Source: an uncultured Lacticaseibacillus sp. (GTDB lineage: Bacteria > Bacillota > Bacilli > Lactobacillales > Lactobacillaceae). From it: DNA of 64,000 nt. Positions 18,385-26,832 of the stretch are shown here, piece after piece. Each line of letters opens with the position of its first letter. Position 1 is the first letter of the stretch. The stretch spans positions 1 to 64,000 of the forward strand of contig CAKRNG010000006.1 in the NCBI GenBank assembly GCA_934370925.1, given 5' to 3'. The notes beneath the pieces were generated by a model. The model was given only the letters and a program-made list of their open reading frames with translations. It did no database searches and had not been told where the DNA came from. The position numbers were made by a program, and so were the translations under genes.

Positions 18385-18880
18385 TTAGTGAGCCAATCTA
18401 TCCTCGATAAGACATTCGCGCACAGCCGCGAATGTCCTGCCTAAAAAGGTTTTCCCCTAAATAAAGAGGGGGGATTTCTCCACCTAATCTATGTAGGTGC
18501 GTACTGGTGGTCGGAGTGGAGCCAATCGTTCTTAGCAATCTATTGCCTAGAACGATGGACATCGCAGTGGGCGTTGAGGGCCAAGTGGTGGAAGTTCGAC
18601 CGGTTTTTGGTCGAACTGGCAGATGGGAAGACTCGCGGGAGCGCAGCGAGCCGAGGCTTCCCATCTAGGCGGAATACGCGGAGCGGATGGAGCCAGAAGT
18701 TCTTAGCGGTTTACCGCCTAGAGCTCTGGACATCGTTAGTGCCGGCCCCACCACGTTCCGGCCTCATAAGCCCGTAACGGAGACCGCCTGTGCGCACCGG
18801 CCAAAACCACACCACGTTCCGGCCCTCATAAGCCCGCAACAGAGACCACCTGTGCGCACCGGCCAAAACCACACCAAAAG
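18385..18880 (-). repeat. Repeat family B, copy 2 (reverse)
   Basis: Reverse complement of B copy 1 over most of its length: CGCACAGCCGCGAATGTCC, then the T-run/CATAG module, the GTTCTTAGCAATCTATTGCC palindrome and finally two tandem modules carrying CCACGTTCCGGCC. It has an extra internal block (about 18600-18740) with a GGTTTACCGCC palindrome shared with family A. It fills the gap between dut and the acetyltransferase gene. Confidence 0.85.
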
Positions 18881-18923
18881 TCCAGCTATGGTAAACTAAA
18901 GAATAGGAAGGTGGGAGAAAGCA

Positions 18924-19208
18924 ATGGAATTCAAACATGAACCAGGACGGTACTACATCGAGGACACCCAAGATAACTTGCTTGCCGAGATTGTCTACCC
19001 CAAGATTGACGACGGCGAGAACGTGGTGATTGACCGTACCTATGTCGATCCAAGCTTGCGTGGTCAAGGTGTTGCCGGTAAGCTTGTTTCGCTCGTTGTG
19101 AAGGAAGCACGCGAAGAAGGATTCAAGATTGAGCCCCTCTGCACGTTCGCTGCGGGTGAATTTCAGCGGCGACCAGAATACGCCGACGTTTTGCGCCCCA
19201 CCAAGTAA
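18924..19208 (+). CDS. Small GNAT-type acetyltransferase (YjdJ/NATD1 family)
   Basis: A 94-residue minimal GCN5-related acetyltransferase of the short family that includes E. coli YjdJ and animal NATD1. The acetyl-CoA loop is RGQGVAGKL (about 46-54), preceded by VVIDRTYVDPSLRG and followed by the conserved IEPLCTFAAGEF with a cysteine near 73. The substrate is unknown. It has a Shine-Dalgarno (AAGGTGGGAG) and sits 18 nt upstream of rpiA, so it is probably in the same transcript. Confidence 0.9.
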   Translation: MEFKHEPGRYYIEDTQDNLLAEIVYPKIDDGENVVIDRTYVDPSLRGQGVAGKLVSLVVKEAREEGFKIEPLCTFAAGEFQRRPEYADVLRPTK

Positions 19209-19226
19209 CTGTTGAAAGGACTTATC

Positions 19227-19910
19227 ATGGATCAAAGTGAATTGAAAAAGATGGCGGCCGATCGTGCTGCTGAATTCGTTGAAGATGGGATGACGATTGG
19301 ACTTGGAACCGGCTCAACTGTTTTCTTCCTGGTTGAAGCCATTGCCCGCCGTGTACGTGAGGAGGGATTGCACATTCGTGGTGTCGCAACCAGCAGCCGT
19401 ACCGCAACGCAGGCAAGCGAGCTCGGCATTCCGATGCTCGACCTGAACGATGTCGACCACCTCGACCTCACGATTGATGGTGCCGACGAAATCGATGCCC
19501 ATTTTCAAGGTATCAAGGGTGGTGGTGCGGCCCACACGCTTGAAAAGATGGTTGCCATTAACAGTCGTCGCAACATGTGGATTGTGGACGAGAGCAAGCT
19601 GGTCAAAGTGCTCGGCAAGTTCCCCCTCCCTACCGAAGTAATTCCATTCGGGTGCGAACAGGTCTTCAAGCGTTTGGAAGCAGAAGGACTGCACCCACAC
19701 TTCCGACTCGACGCTGACGGTGAACGCGTACGGACGCACAACAAAAACTTTGTGATTGATCTCCACATTGGGACCATCAAGCACCCACACCTCCTGAAGC
19801 AGTTTCTGGACGGTCAGGTCGGCATCCTTGAACACGGTTTGTTCCTCGACCTGGTGAATACGGTTGTCGTCGGGGGGCAAGATGGCGTCCGCGTGTTGGA
19901 TGGGCACTAA
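19227..19910 (+). CDS. rpiA: Ribose-5-phosphate isomerase A
   Basis: RpiA interconverts ribose 5-phosphate and ribulose 5-phosphate in the pentose phosphate pathway (EC 5.3.1.6). The protein is 227 residues from ATG 19227, which has AAAGGA 6 nt upstream; a TTG at 19212 overlaps that site and is rejected. Signature segments are [32 protein letters not shown] (catalytic Asp region), [12 protein letters not shown] and [13 protein letters not shown]. The neighbouring acetyltransferase gene is likely in the same operon. Confidence 0.97.
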   Translation: MDQSELKKMAADRAAEFVEDGMTIGLGTGSTVFFLVEAIARRVREEGLHIRGVATSSRTATQASELGIPMLDLNDVDHLDLTIDGADEIDAHFQGIKGGGAAHTLEKMVAINSRRNMWIVDESKLVKVLGKFPLPTEVIPFGCEQVFKRLEAEGLHPHFRLDADGERVRTHNKNFVIDLHIGTIKHPHLLKQFLDGQVGILEHGLFLDLVNTVVVGGQDGVRVLDGH

Positions 19911-19997
19911 CGCTTCGGCATTCTTGCGTTAGTATCGCCCACGCTATTCGTGCCACTTCTTTATTTTCGCTTCTTAGTCACTTCAAAATAACGCAAA

Positions 19998-20039
19998 ACG
20001 CAGCGCTAAGTTCGCGCTGCGTGTCATCATTTTATTTTT
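19998..20039 (+). terminator. Terminator of rpiA
   Basis: Nine-bp stem ACGCAGCGC/GCGCTGCGT followed by a T-rich tail (ATTTTATTTTT). A weaker hairpin ACTAACGC/GCGTTAGT lies closer to the stop. Confidence 0.65.
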
Positions 20040-20042
20040 GTG

Positions 20043-20241
20043 GGTGCGCCATAAGTCCAAGGCACACGAACGTTACATCCTAGTCGAGCTACGTGCCCCA
20101 GAAGTCTGCGCTCTGTGATTCGTCGCGCGCCAGAAGACTGTCCCCTAACATACAAGGCAGGCCCGGTAGAAATCCTAAGTTCGGGATTTCCACCGGGCCT
20201 GCCTTGTATACCGGGGCCAAACCGTCTTCTGGCGCAGCCTC
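20043..20241 (-). repeat. Repeat family G, copy 1 (with shortened nested insert)
   Basis: Long-hairpin element whose core is 20127-20235, with outer arms GCGCCAGAAGAC/GTCTTCTGGCGC, inner arms around TACAAGGCAGGCCCGG and a TAAGTTCG loop. The leader GGTGCGCCATAAGTCCAAGG is interrupted by a short insert (about 20081-20123) that is a deleted form of the insert in copy 6. On the minus strand the element starts 1 nt after the mmuM stop, so it would be the mmuM 3' untranslated region. Confidence 0.9.
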
Positions 20242-20242
20242 T

Positions 20243-21190
20243 TTATATGCGTTCACTTAATGCTTTAATATCCGCTGGGGTTGTTCTGCAACACCCACCG
20301 ATGATGTTCGCTCCCGCTTTTTGCCATTCTGTGACTGAATCTGCCAGCGTTGTCGCGTCCGGATTGGCACGCCAACTCTTGTCGACTGGGTTGTAAATAT
20401 CGCCGTTATTCGGATACACCACGATGGGCTTGGCCGTCACCGTCGCAATTTGACGGATGGCAGCCGTTACGTTCGGCATAGCAGTGCAGTTCACCCCGAT
20501 AGCGACCACCTGCGCTTGTTGATTAAGGTAGTCCACGACGGTCGCAATTGAGGTACCATCGCAAAGATGCGTAGGGTCATCTCCAACTGATAACGCGACC
20601 CACGCCGTCATGTCGGGGAATTCGTCGTGTAATAACCCCGTCAGCGCCTTGATTTCAGCAAAATTCGGCATCGTTTCGAAGGCAAAGAAGTCCGCACCCG
20701 TCGATTCCAACAAAGCCATCCGTCGCCAATGAAAGTCACGAAAAGCCGCATCCGTTAACGAATAGGCACCTGTGTACTCACTCCCATCCGCCAAAAATGC
20801 ACCGTACGGGCCGACACTTCCTGCAATCAGCAGTTGACGTTCGCGGGCGAATCTAGCTTTCGGTGCAAGTTCAGCCAGATATTCACGCCGCGCTGCATCC
20901 GCTAAAAGAACGGTCTGCCGAATCAACTGGTCGCTTTGTGCTTCCGTCAGTCCAATCTTGGCGAATGCATCCGGGTTGGCTTGGTAAGAATTCGTGGTCG
21001 CAATGTTGGCGCCCGCATCGAAATAACTCCGGTGCACGCGAATGACTGCCTCGGGACGATCAATTAGCGCCATGGCGGACCACAAGGCGTTGTTGGTGTT
21101 CACGCCCTGTTTTTCGAGCTCAGTTGCCATTGCGCCGTCGTTAATGACCACTTGTGTTTCTTCTAACAAGGTTCCTAGTGGGTTGTTCAT
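20243..21190 (-). CDS. mmuM: Homocysteine S-methyltransferase
   Basis: MmuM transfers a methyl group from S-methylmethionine (or S-adenosylmethionine) to homocysteine, making methionine. The 315-residue barrel has the three zinc-binding cysteines: Cys235 in GVNCT and Cys300/Cys301 in GGCCRT. DGAMATELE near the start binds homocysteine. The divergently placed permease is a close match to MmuP, which supports S-methylmethionine as the donor. Its stop is followed at once by a G repeat. Confidence 0.94.
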   Translation of the reverse strand: MNNPLGTLLEETQVVINDGAMATELEKQGVNTNNALWSAMALIDRPEAVIRVHRSYFDAGANIATTNSYQANPDAFAKIGLTEAQSDQLIRQTVLLADAARREYLAELAPKARFARERQLLIAGSVGPYGAFLADGSEYTGAYSLTDAAFRDFHWRRMALLESTGADFFAFETMPNFAEIKALTGLLHDEFPDMTAWVALSVGDDPTHLCDGTSIATVVDYLNQQAQVVAIGVNCTAMPNVTAAIRQIATVTAKPIVVYPNNGDIYNPVDKSWRANPDATTLADSVTEWQKAGANIIGGCCRTTPADIKALSERI

Positions 21191-21393
21191 GTGTGGGTTC
21201 CTTCCCTTGAATCAATTGTGCATTGTTTAATTTGAGGTGATTTCAATCTTTATTAATGTTAATCTAATCTAGTTTCATGTCAAATAAGAAACTCAGGGCG
21301 GCAGTTGATGCGTATCGTCCATTCACAATCGATATCCACTTCAAACAAACTGTATCGCGAAACCTAGAATTCCAAGCACATTCGACAGCCCAA

Positions 21394-21422
21394 AAAGTTT
21401 TCCCGCTCTTGGGGAAAACTTT
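21394..21422 (+). repeat. Repeat family F, copy 1: hairpin in the mmuP leader
   Basis: Eleven-bp stem AAAGTTTTCCC/GGGAAAACTTT with a short loop, about 30 nt upstream of the mmuP ribosome site. A close copy with the same flanking GTCGCCC lies at 33816-33844. It could attenuate or stabilise the mmuP mRNA. Confidence 0.6.
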
Positions 21423-21467
21423 CCGTGTCGCCCTTTCATCACCAACTACATATCAGGAGGACATATC

Positions 21468-22859
21468 TTGGCAACACAAGCACCTAACACAAAACTCGAA
21501 CGCAAGATGGAATCGCGTCACTTGCTCATGATTTCGCTTGGTGGCGTTATCGGCACCGGCCTGTTTCTGAGTTCTGGCTACACGATTCATGAGGCTGGCC
21601 CGATTGGTACCATTCTTGCCTACGCAATTGGCGCCATTGTCGTTTATCTCGTCATGCTTTGCCTCGGGGAACTCTCCGTCGCCATGCCACAGACCGGGTC
21701 CTTTCACGTTTACGCGAATAAATTCATCGGACCCGGCACTGGTTTTACCACCGCCATCTTGTACTGGCTGACCTGGACCGTTGCGCTGGGGTCCGAGTTC
21801 ACCGCTGCCGGCCTCATCATGAAGACGTGGTTCCCACACACGCCAACGTGGATTTGGAGTGCGCTCTTCATGGTGGTCATTTTTACCATCAACGCGTTAT
21901 CGGTGGGCTTCTTCGCTGAGGCCGAGTTCTGGTTCTCAAGCATAAAAGTGGTTGCCATCATCGCCTTCATTATCCTCGGGGGACTTGCGATTGTAGGGGT
22001 GTTACCAATTAAAGGCTATTCCCACGCGCCAGGACTCACGAATCTTTTCAAAGACGGCTTGTTTCCCACCGGGTTTAAGGGCGTGTTCACCACGATGCTC
22101 ACGGTAAACTTCGCCTTCTCTGGAACTGAGCTCATTGGGGTGACGGCGGGCGAAACCAGGGATCCAGAACACAACATCCCCCGCGCCATTCACACCACGC
22201 TCCTGCGCCTCGTAATTTTCTTCATCGGCAGCATCTTCGTCATGGCGGCCTTGATTCCGTGGCAAAAGGCTGGGGTTAATCAAAGCCCATTCGTTCTCGT
22301 CTTCAACAGCATCGGTTTGCCCTTCGCTGGCGACATCATGAACTTCGTGGTGCTCACCGCCATCATGTCCGCCGCAAACTCGGGGCTCTACGCCTCAACG
22401 CGGATGCTGTGGTCACTCGCCAACGAAGGCACCATCAATAAGCGCTATGCCCGAACCAATAATCATGGGGTGCCAATGATTGCCCTCTGCCTCAGCATGA
22501 TTGGTGGCCTCCTTGCACTTCTCTCCAGTGTCATCGCAGCATCCACCGTATACCTCGTGCTCGTTTCTATCTCAGGGCTGGCCGTGGTAATTGTGTGGAT
22601 GGTGATTGCCCTCTCCGAAATCAACTTCCGCAAACAGTGGCTTCGTGACAGGCACACGGTTGCGGAGCTGACTTACAAAACACCTGCTTATCCATTCATT
22701 CCGTGGGCAGCATTCATCATGAGCCTTCTCTCATGTGTGCTCATTGTGTTCGACCCAACGCAGCGCCCTTCGCTCTACTACATGGTGCCATTCGTCCTCG
22801 CTTGTTACGCCTTCTATTACGGACGCGAACGGTTGCGCAAGACGAATCGCAAGAACTAG
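21468..22859 (+). CDS. mmuP: S-methylmethionine permease (AAT family)
   Basis: An amino acid permease of 463 residues with 12 membrane segments. Long stretches follow the E. coli S-methylmethionine permease closely: [18 protein letters not shown] (bend in helix 1), [56 protein letters not shown] and [17 protein letters not shown]. It sits divergent to mmuM, forming a complete import-and-use pair for S-methylmethionine, a plant-derived methyl donor. The start is TTG at 21468 with AGGAGG 7 nt upstream. Specificity is inferred from similarity and context. Confidence 0.88.
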   Translation: MATQAPNTKLERKMESRHLLMISLGGVIGTGLFLSSGYTIHEAGPIGTILAYAIGAIVVYLVMLCLGELSVAMPQTGSFHVYANKFIGPGTGFTTAILYWLTWTVALGSEFTAAGLIMKTWFPHTPTWIWSALFMVVIFTINALSVGFFAEAEFWFSSIKVVAIIAFIILGGLAIVGVLPIKGYSHAPGLTNLFKDGLFPTGFKGVFTTMLTVNFAFSGTELIGVTAGETRDPEHNIPRAIHTTLLRLVIFFIGSIFVMAALIPWQKAGVNQSPFVLVFNSIGLPFAGDIMNFVVLTAIMSAANSGLYASTRMLWSLANEGTINKRYARTNNHGVPMIALCLSMIGGLLALLSSVIAASTVYLVLVSISGLAVVIVWMVIALSEINFRKQWLRDRHTVAELTYKTPAYPFIPWAAFIMSLLSCVLIVFDPTQRPSLYYMVPFVLACYAFYYGRERLRKTNRKN

Positions 22860-22894
22860 CAGTGCTCAGACTCCTAAGATTTCACAGTCACGGG

Positions 22895-23053
22895 GGTGCG
22901 CCATAAGTCCAAGGCACACGAACGTTACATCCAGTCGCGCGCCAGAAGACTGCCCCCTAACATACAAGGCAGTCCCGACAGAAATCCTAAGTTCGGGATT
23001 TCCGCCGGGCCTGCCTTGTATACCGGGGCCAAACCGTCTTCTGGCGCAGCCTC
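22895..23053 (-). repeat. Repeat family G, copy 2
   Basis: Complete element with the uninterrupted leader GGTGCGCCATAAGTCCAAGG. The inner stem is the CCCGACAGAAATCC sub-type. It lies between mmuP and the pepC-like gene. CACG before it and CGTG plus a T run after it suggest it extends a terminator of mmuP. Confidence 0.9.
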
Positions 23054-23287
23054 GTGTTTTTTGTACACGCGTCTCTCTCTCCTAGACACGCACCATGCAC
23101 CGAGCAGACACTTTTAATTATCTGTCCAAAATCCGGTATATTCGTCCCGTTTCTTTAATCAAACAGGTTCCCCATTTCTCATAAATGGCGTAAAATCTTT
23201 GGTGTTGTTGGTTATTTAAAATGAACCGTGTCTCACGTTGAAATGAAAAATAAGTGAGTGCGACGTAATACATAGGAAGGTGTGTTT
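23054..23287. other. Leader region of the pepC-like gene
   Basis: About 230 AT-rich bases with no ORF of note. The ribosome site AGGAAGG lies at 23274-23280. Confidence 0.4.
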
Positions 23288-24664
23288 ATGACAAAATCCA
23301 TTAGTTTTGAGCAAATCGCCAGCTATCAACGGGACCTCGCACAGACGCCTGGCAGCACGGCACTCGCCAAGGCCGTCCAGAACGTGGGCCCCCTCGCTGC
23401 AAGCCGCGCACAGCTCGATACAGCCGCATTGTCGCCCGTTTTCTCTGATGAAGTGACGACGGGCAGCGTAACGAACCAGAAGCAGTCCGGCCGCTGCTGG
23501 CTCTTCTCCGAACTCAACACCATGCGCCATTACGCGGGTGAGAAGCTCGGTATCGAGGACCTCGAATTCTCCCAGGCTTACCTCGCCTTTTACGACCGGT
23601 TGGAGAAGGCGAACTTGTTCCTCGAACACATCCTCGAGACCGCCACAAAGCCACTGACAGACCGAACCGTGGCGGAATACCTCGCATCTCCCGATGAAGA
23701 TGGTGGGCAATTCGACAACGCAGCGGCTTTAATCGCCAAGTACGGCATTGTCCCTAAGTCCGTGATGCCCGAAACGTTCCACAGTTCCCGCACGGCAGCA
23801 CTGAATCAAACTCTCCAGCTCAAGTTACGTAAGGATGCCATTGAATTGCGTGCCGCTGTCGCCGACAACGCCAGCGCGGATGACTTGCAGGCCTTGAAGC
23901 AGACCCAACTCAGCACCATCTACCGTATTCTGGCTTACGCGTACGGGGAACCCACCCAAACGTTCGATTTCGAATACCGGGACAAAGATAAGCAGTACCA
24001 CCTTGACCGCGACCTCACACCGAAGTCTTTCTACGACAAATATGTGGGTTGGGACCTCGATGAATACGTTACCCTGGTCAGCACCCCAGAAGCCGGCAAG
24101 GACTACTACCAGCCTTACCACCTGCCAAGTCAGGACACGGTTGTTGGTGGCCGGCCACTAACCTTCGTCAATGTGCCACGCGAAGACCTTGAAAAAGCCG
24201 CCATCGCCCAGATTCAGTCCGGCGAAACAGTTTGGTTCGGAAATGATGTGGGGCAAAACTCTGAACGTAAAAGTGGGACCTTGCAGGGCAACCTGTACGA
24301 CCTATCAAGTTTGTTCGGCACCGATTTGACGCTAGATAAGGCAAACCGGTTCGCAACGCACGAAGCCGAAGTGACCCACGCCATGGTGCTGACGGGTGTC
24401 AATTTAGTTGACGGCCAGCCAACAAAATGGAAGGTTGAGAATTCTTGGGGTAAGGAAAACGGCCACGATGGTTACTTCGTGGCGGACCAGCAGTGGTTTG
24501 AGGATTACGCCTATGAGGTCGTGGTCAAGAAGTCCCTTTTGACCCCAGAAATTACCGCAGCGCTTGAAAAGGAAGCAATTACCCTCCCCGCTTGGGGACA
24601 GTTTGCGTTAATTGTGTTACACTATTTCATGAATCTATCATCAGTTTCAAAAACTAAGGAGTGA
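23288..24664 (+). CDS. PepC-family cysteine peptidase with altered C-terminus
   Basis: A paralogue of the pepC gene that follows it. From ATG 23288 (AGGAAGG 7 nt upstream; the GTG at 23282 is too close) it has 458 residues. The papain-like catalytic residues are intact: Cys70 in QSGRCWLF, His in VTHAMVLTG and Asn in VENSWG. PepC enzymes end in a conserved PWDPMGALA whose carboxylate lies in the active-site cleft and enforces aminopeptidase action. Here the end reads PAWGQFAL and runs on for about 18 more residues into the promoter of the next gene. It may act as an endopeptidase like PepE/PepG, or be impaired. Confidence 0.92.
   Translation: MTKSISFEQIASYQRDLAQTPGSTALAKAVQNVGPLAASRAQLDTAALSPVFSDEVTTGSVTNQKQSGRCWLFSELNTMRHYAGEKLGIEDLEFSQAYLAFYDRLEKANLFLEHILETATKPLTDRTVAEYLASPDEDGGQFDNAAALIAKYGIVPKSVMPETFHSSRTAALNQTLQLKLRKDAIELRAAVADNASADDLQALKQTQLSTIYRILAYAYGEPTQTFDFEYRDKDKQYHLDRDLTPKSFYDKYVGWDLDEYVTLVSTPEAGKDYYQPYHLPSQDTVVGGRPLTFVNVPREDLEKAAIAQIQSGETVWFGNDVGQNSERKSGTLQGNLYDLSSLFGTDLTLDKANRFATHEAEVTHAMVLTGVNLVDGQPTKWKVENSWGKENGHDGYFVADQQWFEDYAYEVVVKKSLLTPEITAALEKEAITLPAWGQFALIVLHYFMNLSSVSKTKE
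24615..24623 (+). promoter_or_regulatory. Promoter of pepC inside the end of the upstream paralogue
   Basis: TGTTACACT is an extended -10 lying within the coding tail of the upstream paralogue, about 48 nt before the pepC ATG. Confidence 0.4.
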
Positions 24665-24671
24665 ACTTTTA

Positions 24672-26012
24672 ATGACGAAAGCAATTTCTTCAGAAAACAT
24701 TGCTCAGTACGCTAAGGACCTCGCTGAAACGCCTGCATCCGGTGCTCTGCAGAAAGCCGTTATGAACAACGGTATCTTGGCTAGTTCCGAGGATACCGCC
24801 AGCAAGATTGACATGACCCCTACTTTCTCCATCGACCTCTCCACGGGTGCCGTTGCGAACCAGAAGCAGTCCGGTCGTTGCTGGATTTTCGCCGCATTGA
24901 ACACGATGCGCCACTCAATTCAGGCACAGTACAAGCTTAAGGACTTCGAACTCTCCCAGAACTACACTTTCTTCTGGGACAAGTTTGAAAAGTCCAACTA
25001 CTTCTATGAAAACGTGATTGCAACTGCAGATCAGGCAACTGACTCACGTAAAGTTGCCTTCCTCTTGACTACCCCCCAGCAGGATGGTGGTCAGTGGGAT
25101 ATGCTCACGGCTTTGATCGACAAGTATGGCGTTGCGCCTAAATCCGTCATGCCTGAAACGTACTCTTCTTCCAAGAGTAGCGAATTGAACGCTACGTTGA
25201 ACTTGAAGTTGCGTAAGGATGCCGTTGCACTCCGCAAGCTTGTGAACGACGGTGCCAGCGAAGAAGAAATCGAAGACACAAAGCGCAAGTTCCTCTCCGA
25301 AGTTTACCGCATCTTGGCTTACACGCTGGGTAACCCACCAACGGAATTCGACTTCGAATACCGTGATGACGACAAGGAATACCACCTTGACCGTGGTCTC
25401 ACGCCTAAGTCCTTCTACGACAAGTACATCGGCTGGAACCTCGATGAATACCAGTCCCTCATCAACTCCCCAACTGCTGACAAGCCATTCGACCACCTTT
25501 ACACAGTTGAAATGCTTGGGAACGTCATCGGCGGCCGTGAAGTTCGTCACTTGAACCTCACCATCGAGGACTTCAAGGCTGCCGCAGTTCGTCAGCTCGA
25601 AGCCGGCGAATCTGTCTGGTTCGGTAGTGATGTTGGTAAGGAATCCAACCGCCAGCAGGGAATTATGAACCCTGGCATTTACGACCAGGACAGCCTGTTC
25701 AACACCAGCTTCGCCATGACCAAGGGCGAACGCCTCGACTACGCACAGTCACTCATGACCCACGCCATGGTTCTGACGGGTGTTGACATCGTGGACGGCC
25801 AGCCAACCAAGTGGAAGGTTGAAAACTCATGGGGCGACAAGGTTGGGACGAAGGGTTACTTCGTTGCTTCCGACGCTTGGTTCGACGAATACGTCTACCA
25901 GGTCGTGGTCAACAAGAAGTTCCTCACTGACGACCAGCAGGCAACCATCAAGGCAGAATACGATCAGCCTAAGTTGCTGGCACCATGGGATCCAATGGGC
26001 GCCCTCGCGTAA
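24672..26012 (+). CDS. pepC: Aminopeptidase C (bleomycin hydrolase family)
   Basis: PepC is a cytoplasmic hexameric cysteine aminopeptidase that releases N-terminal amino acids from peptides. All hallmarks are present in 446 residues: Cys70 in NQKQSGRCWIF, His364 in THAMVLTG, Asn385 in VENSWG and the intact C-terminus APWDPMGALA. It begins at ATG 24672 with AAGGAG upstream; the stop codon of the upstream paralogue overlaps that ribosome site. It is richer in preferred codons than the first copy, which suggests higher expression. Confidence 0.97.
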   Translation: MTKAISSENIAQYAKDLAETPASGALQKAVMNNGILASSEDTASKIDMTPTFSIDLSTGAVANQKQSGRCWIFAALNTMRHSIQAQYKLKDFELSQNYTFFWDKFEKSNYFYENVIATADQATDSRKVAFLLTTPQQDGGQWDMLTALIDKYGVAPKSVMPETYSSSKSSELNATLNLKLRKDAVALRKLVNDGASEEEIEDTKRKFLSEVYRILAYTLGNPPTEFDFEYRDDDKEYHLDRGLTPKSFYDKYIGWNLDEYQSLINSPTADKPFDHLYTVEMLGNVIGGREVRHLNLTIEDFKAAAVRQLEAGESVWFGSDVGKESNRQQGIMNPGIYDQDSLFNTSFAMTKGERLDYAQSLMTHAMVLTGVDIVDGQPTKWKVENSWGDKVGTKGYFVASDAWFDEYVYQVVVNKKFLTDDQQATIKAEYDQPKLLAPWDPMGALA

Positions 26013-26074
26013 GGTTGCGACTCGCATTTTTACGGTGGTCATTCTTTGTTCTATTAGCCACCGTATCCATTTTC

Positions 26075-26138
26075 CCAATGGCCTGCACAGTTCGCGGGCT
26101 GACGCTTGAGACTCGGCGTTCGCCTCGTCTCCGGCAAT
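26075..26138 (+). repeat. Repeat family E, copy 1
   Basis: Segment with GACGCTTGAGACTCGG followed by CGCCTCGTCTC, a small stem-loop. A direct copy is at 29001-29062, so the pair flanks the YheA-like and PBP genes. Confidence 0.65.
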
Positions 26139-26155
26139 TTATACTCGCACACTAG

Positions 26156-26205
26156 AAAAGGCGTCCCCCCGCAATACATCACGTATTATTGAGGGACGCC
26201 TTTTT
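26156..26205 (+). terminator. Terminator downstream of pepC (usable in both directions)
   Basis: Stem AAAAGGCGTCCC/GGGACGCCTTTT with a loop of about 20 nt and T runs at both ends. Confidence 0.75.
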
Positions 26206-26213
26206 AGTTGTTC

Positions 26214-26250
26214 AAAAAACGGCAGACACGATTTTTGTGTCTGCCGTTTC
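26214..26250 (-). terminator. Terminator of the YheA-like gene
   Basis: Perfect stem AACGGCAGACAC/GTGTCTGCCGTT followed by TTTTTT on the minus strand. Confidence 0.9.
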
Positions 26251-26261
26251 TGCTTTAGTTG

Positions 26262-26600
26262 CTATTTGTATAATGCCGCAATCGGGTTGCTGATGACGTT
26301 GTTGAGTTCGTCCATCAGCTGTGCCAATGCCTGTTCTTTGGTCATGAGGGTCTTGATGACGTCGATATCCTTAATCTTGTCCCCAATTTCCTGCAGGCTC
26401 GAGATGTCGTCAGGGGCGAACTGAATTCCCTGTGCCTGCTTCTGCTGCAATTCCATCTGCTTGTCCTGGAACTGACGGAACAAGGTGTAAGCCACCGTGT
26501 CCAACTTCAGCATATCAAAGGCCTGCTTGAGGTCCTTAAACTGCTGCGTTTCCTGCAAAGCACTTGCCATCTCGTTCGCGTTATCGTAAATGTTAACCAT
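26262..26600 (-). CDS. YlbF/YmcA family protein (YheA-like)
   Basis: A 112-residue all-helical protein of the Com_YlbF family, most like B. subtilis YheA: start NIYDNANEMASALQ, middle FRQFQDKQMELQQKQAQG and end LMDELNNVISNPIAALY. Relatives YlbF and YmcA form a complex that steers RNase Y mRNA cleavage; YheA itself has no firm role. AGGAGG precedes the ATG. It lies 230 bp downstream of the PBP gene on the same strand. Confidence 0.88.
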   Translation of the reverse strand: MVNIYDNANEMASALQETQQFKDLKQAFDMLKLDTVAYTLFRQFQDKQMELQQKQAQGIQFAPDDISSLQEIGDKIKDIDVIKTLMTKEQALAQLMDELNNVISNPIAALYK

Positions 26601-26832
26601 GTAAAAAAGTCCTCCTAAAGTAACCGACTAGCCATCTGCATACATTCAACAAAAGTATACCATGCATCAACTGCAAACCGGCGCAAACCGGGCAACAAAC
26701 ATCAATATAAGAACGGACACCACCGAATATTACCCGCCCAGCTTACGACGTTCTTCCGTAAGCTACCGCGTCGCCCTTAACAAACAACGTTCAGCATCAA
26801 CCGAGGCCACTACATCCCCCACTACAATACAG

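Noticed and set aside
15421-18880. dut-radA region as an insertion sequence or prophage
   Set aside because: No transposase, integrase or phage gene; the repeats are non-coding and the genes are chromosomal housekeeping genes in their usual order.
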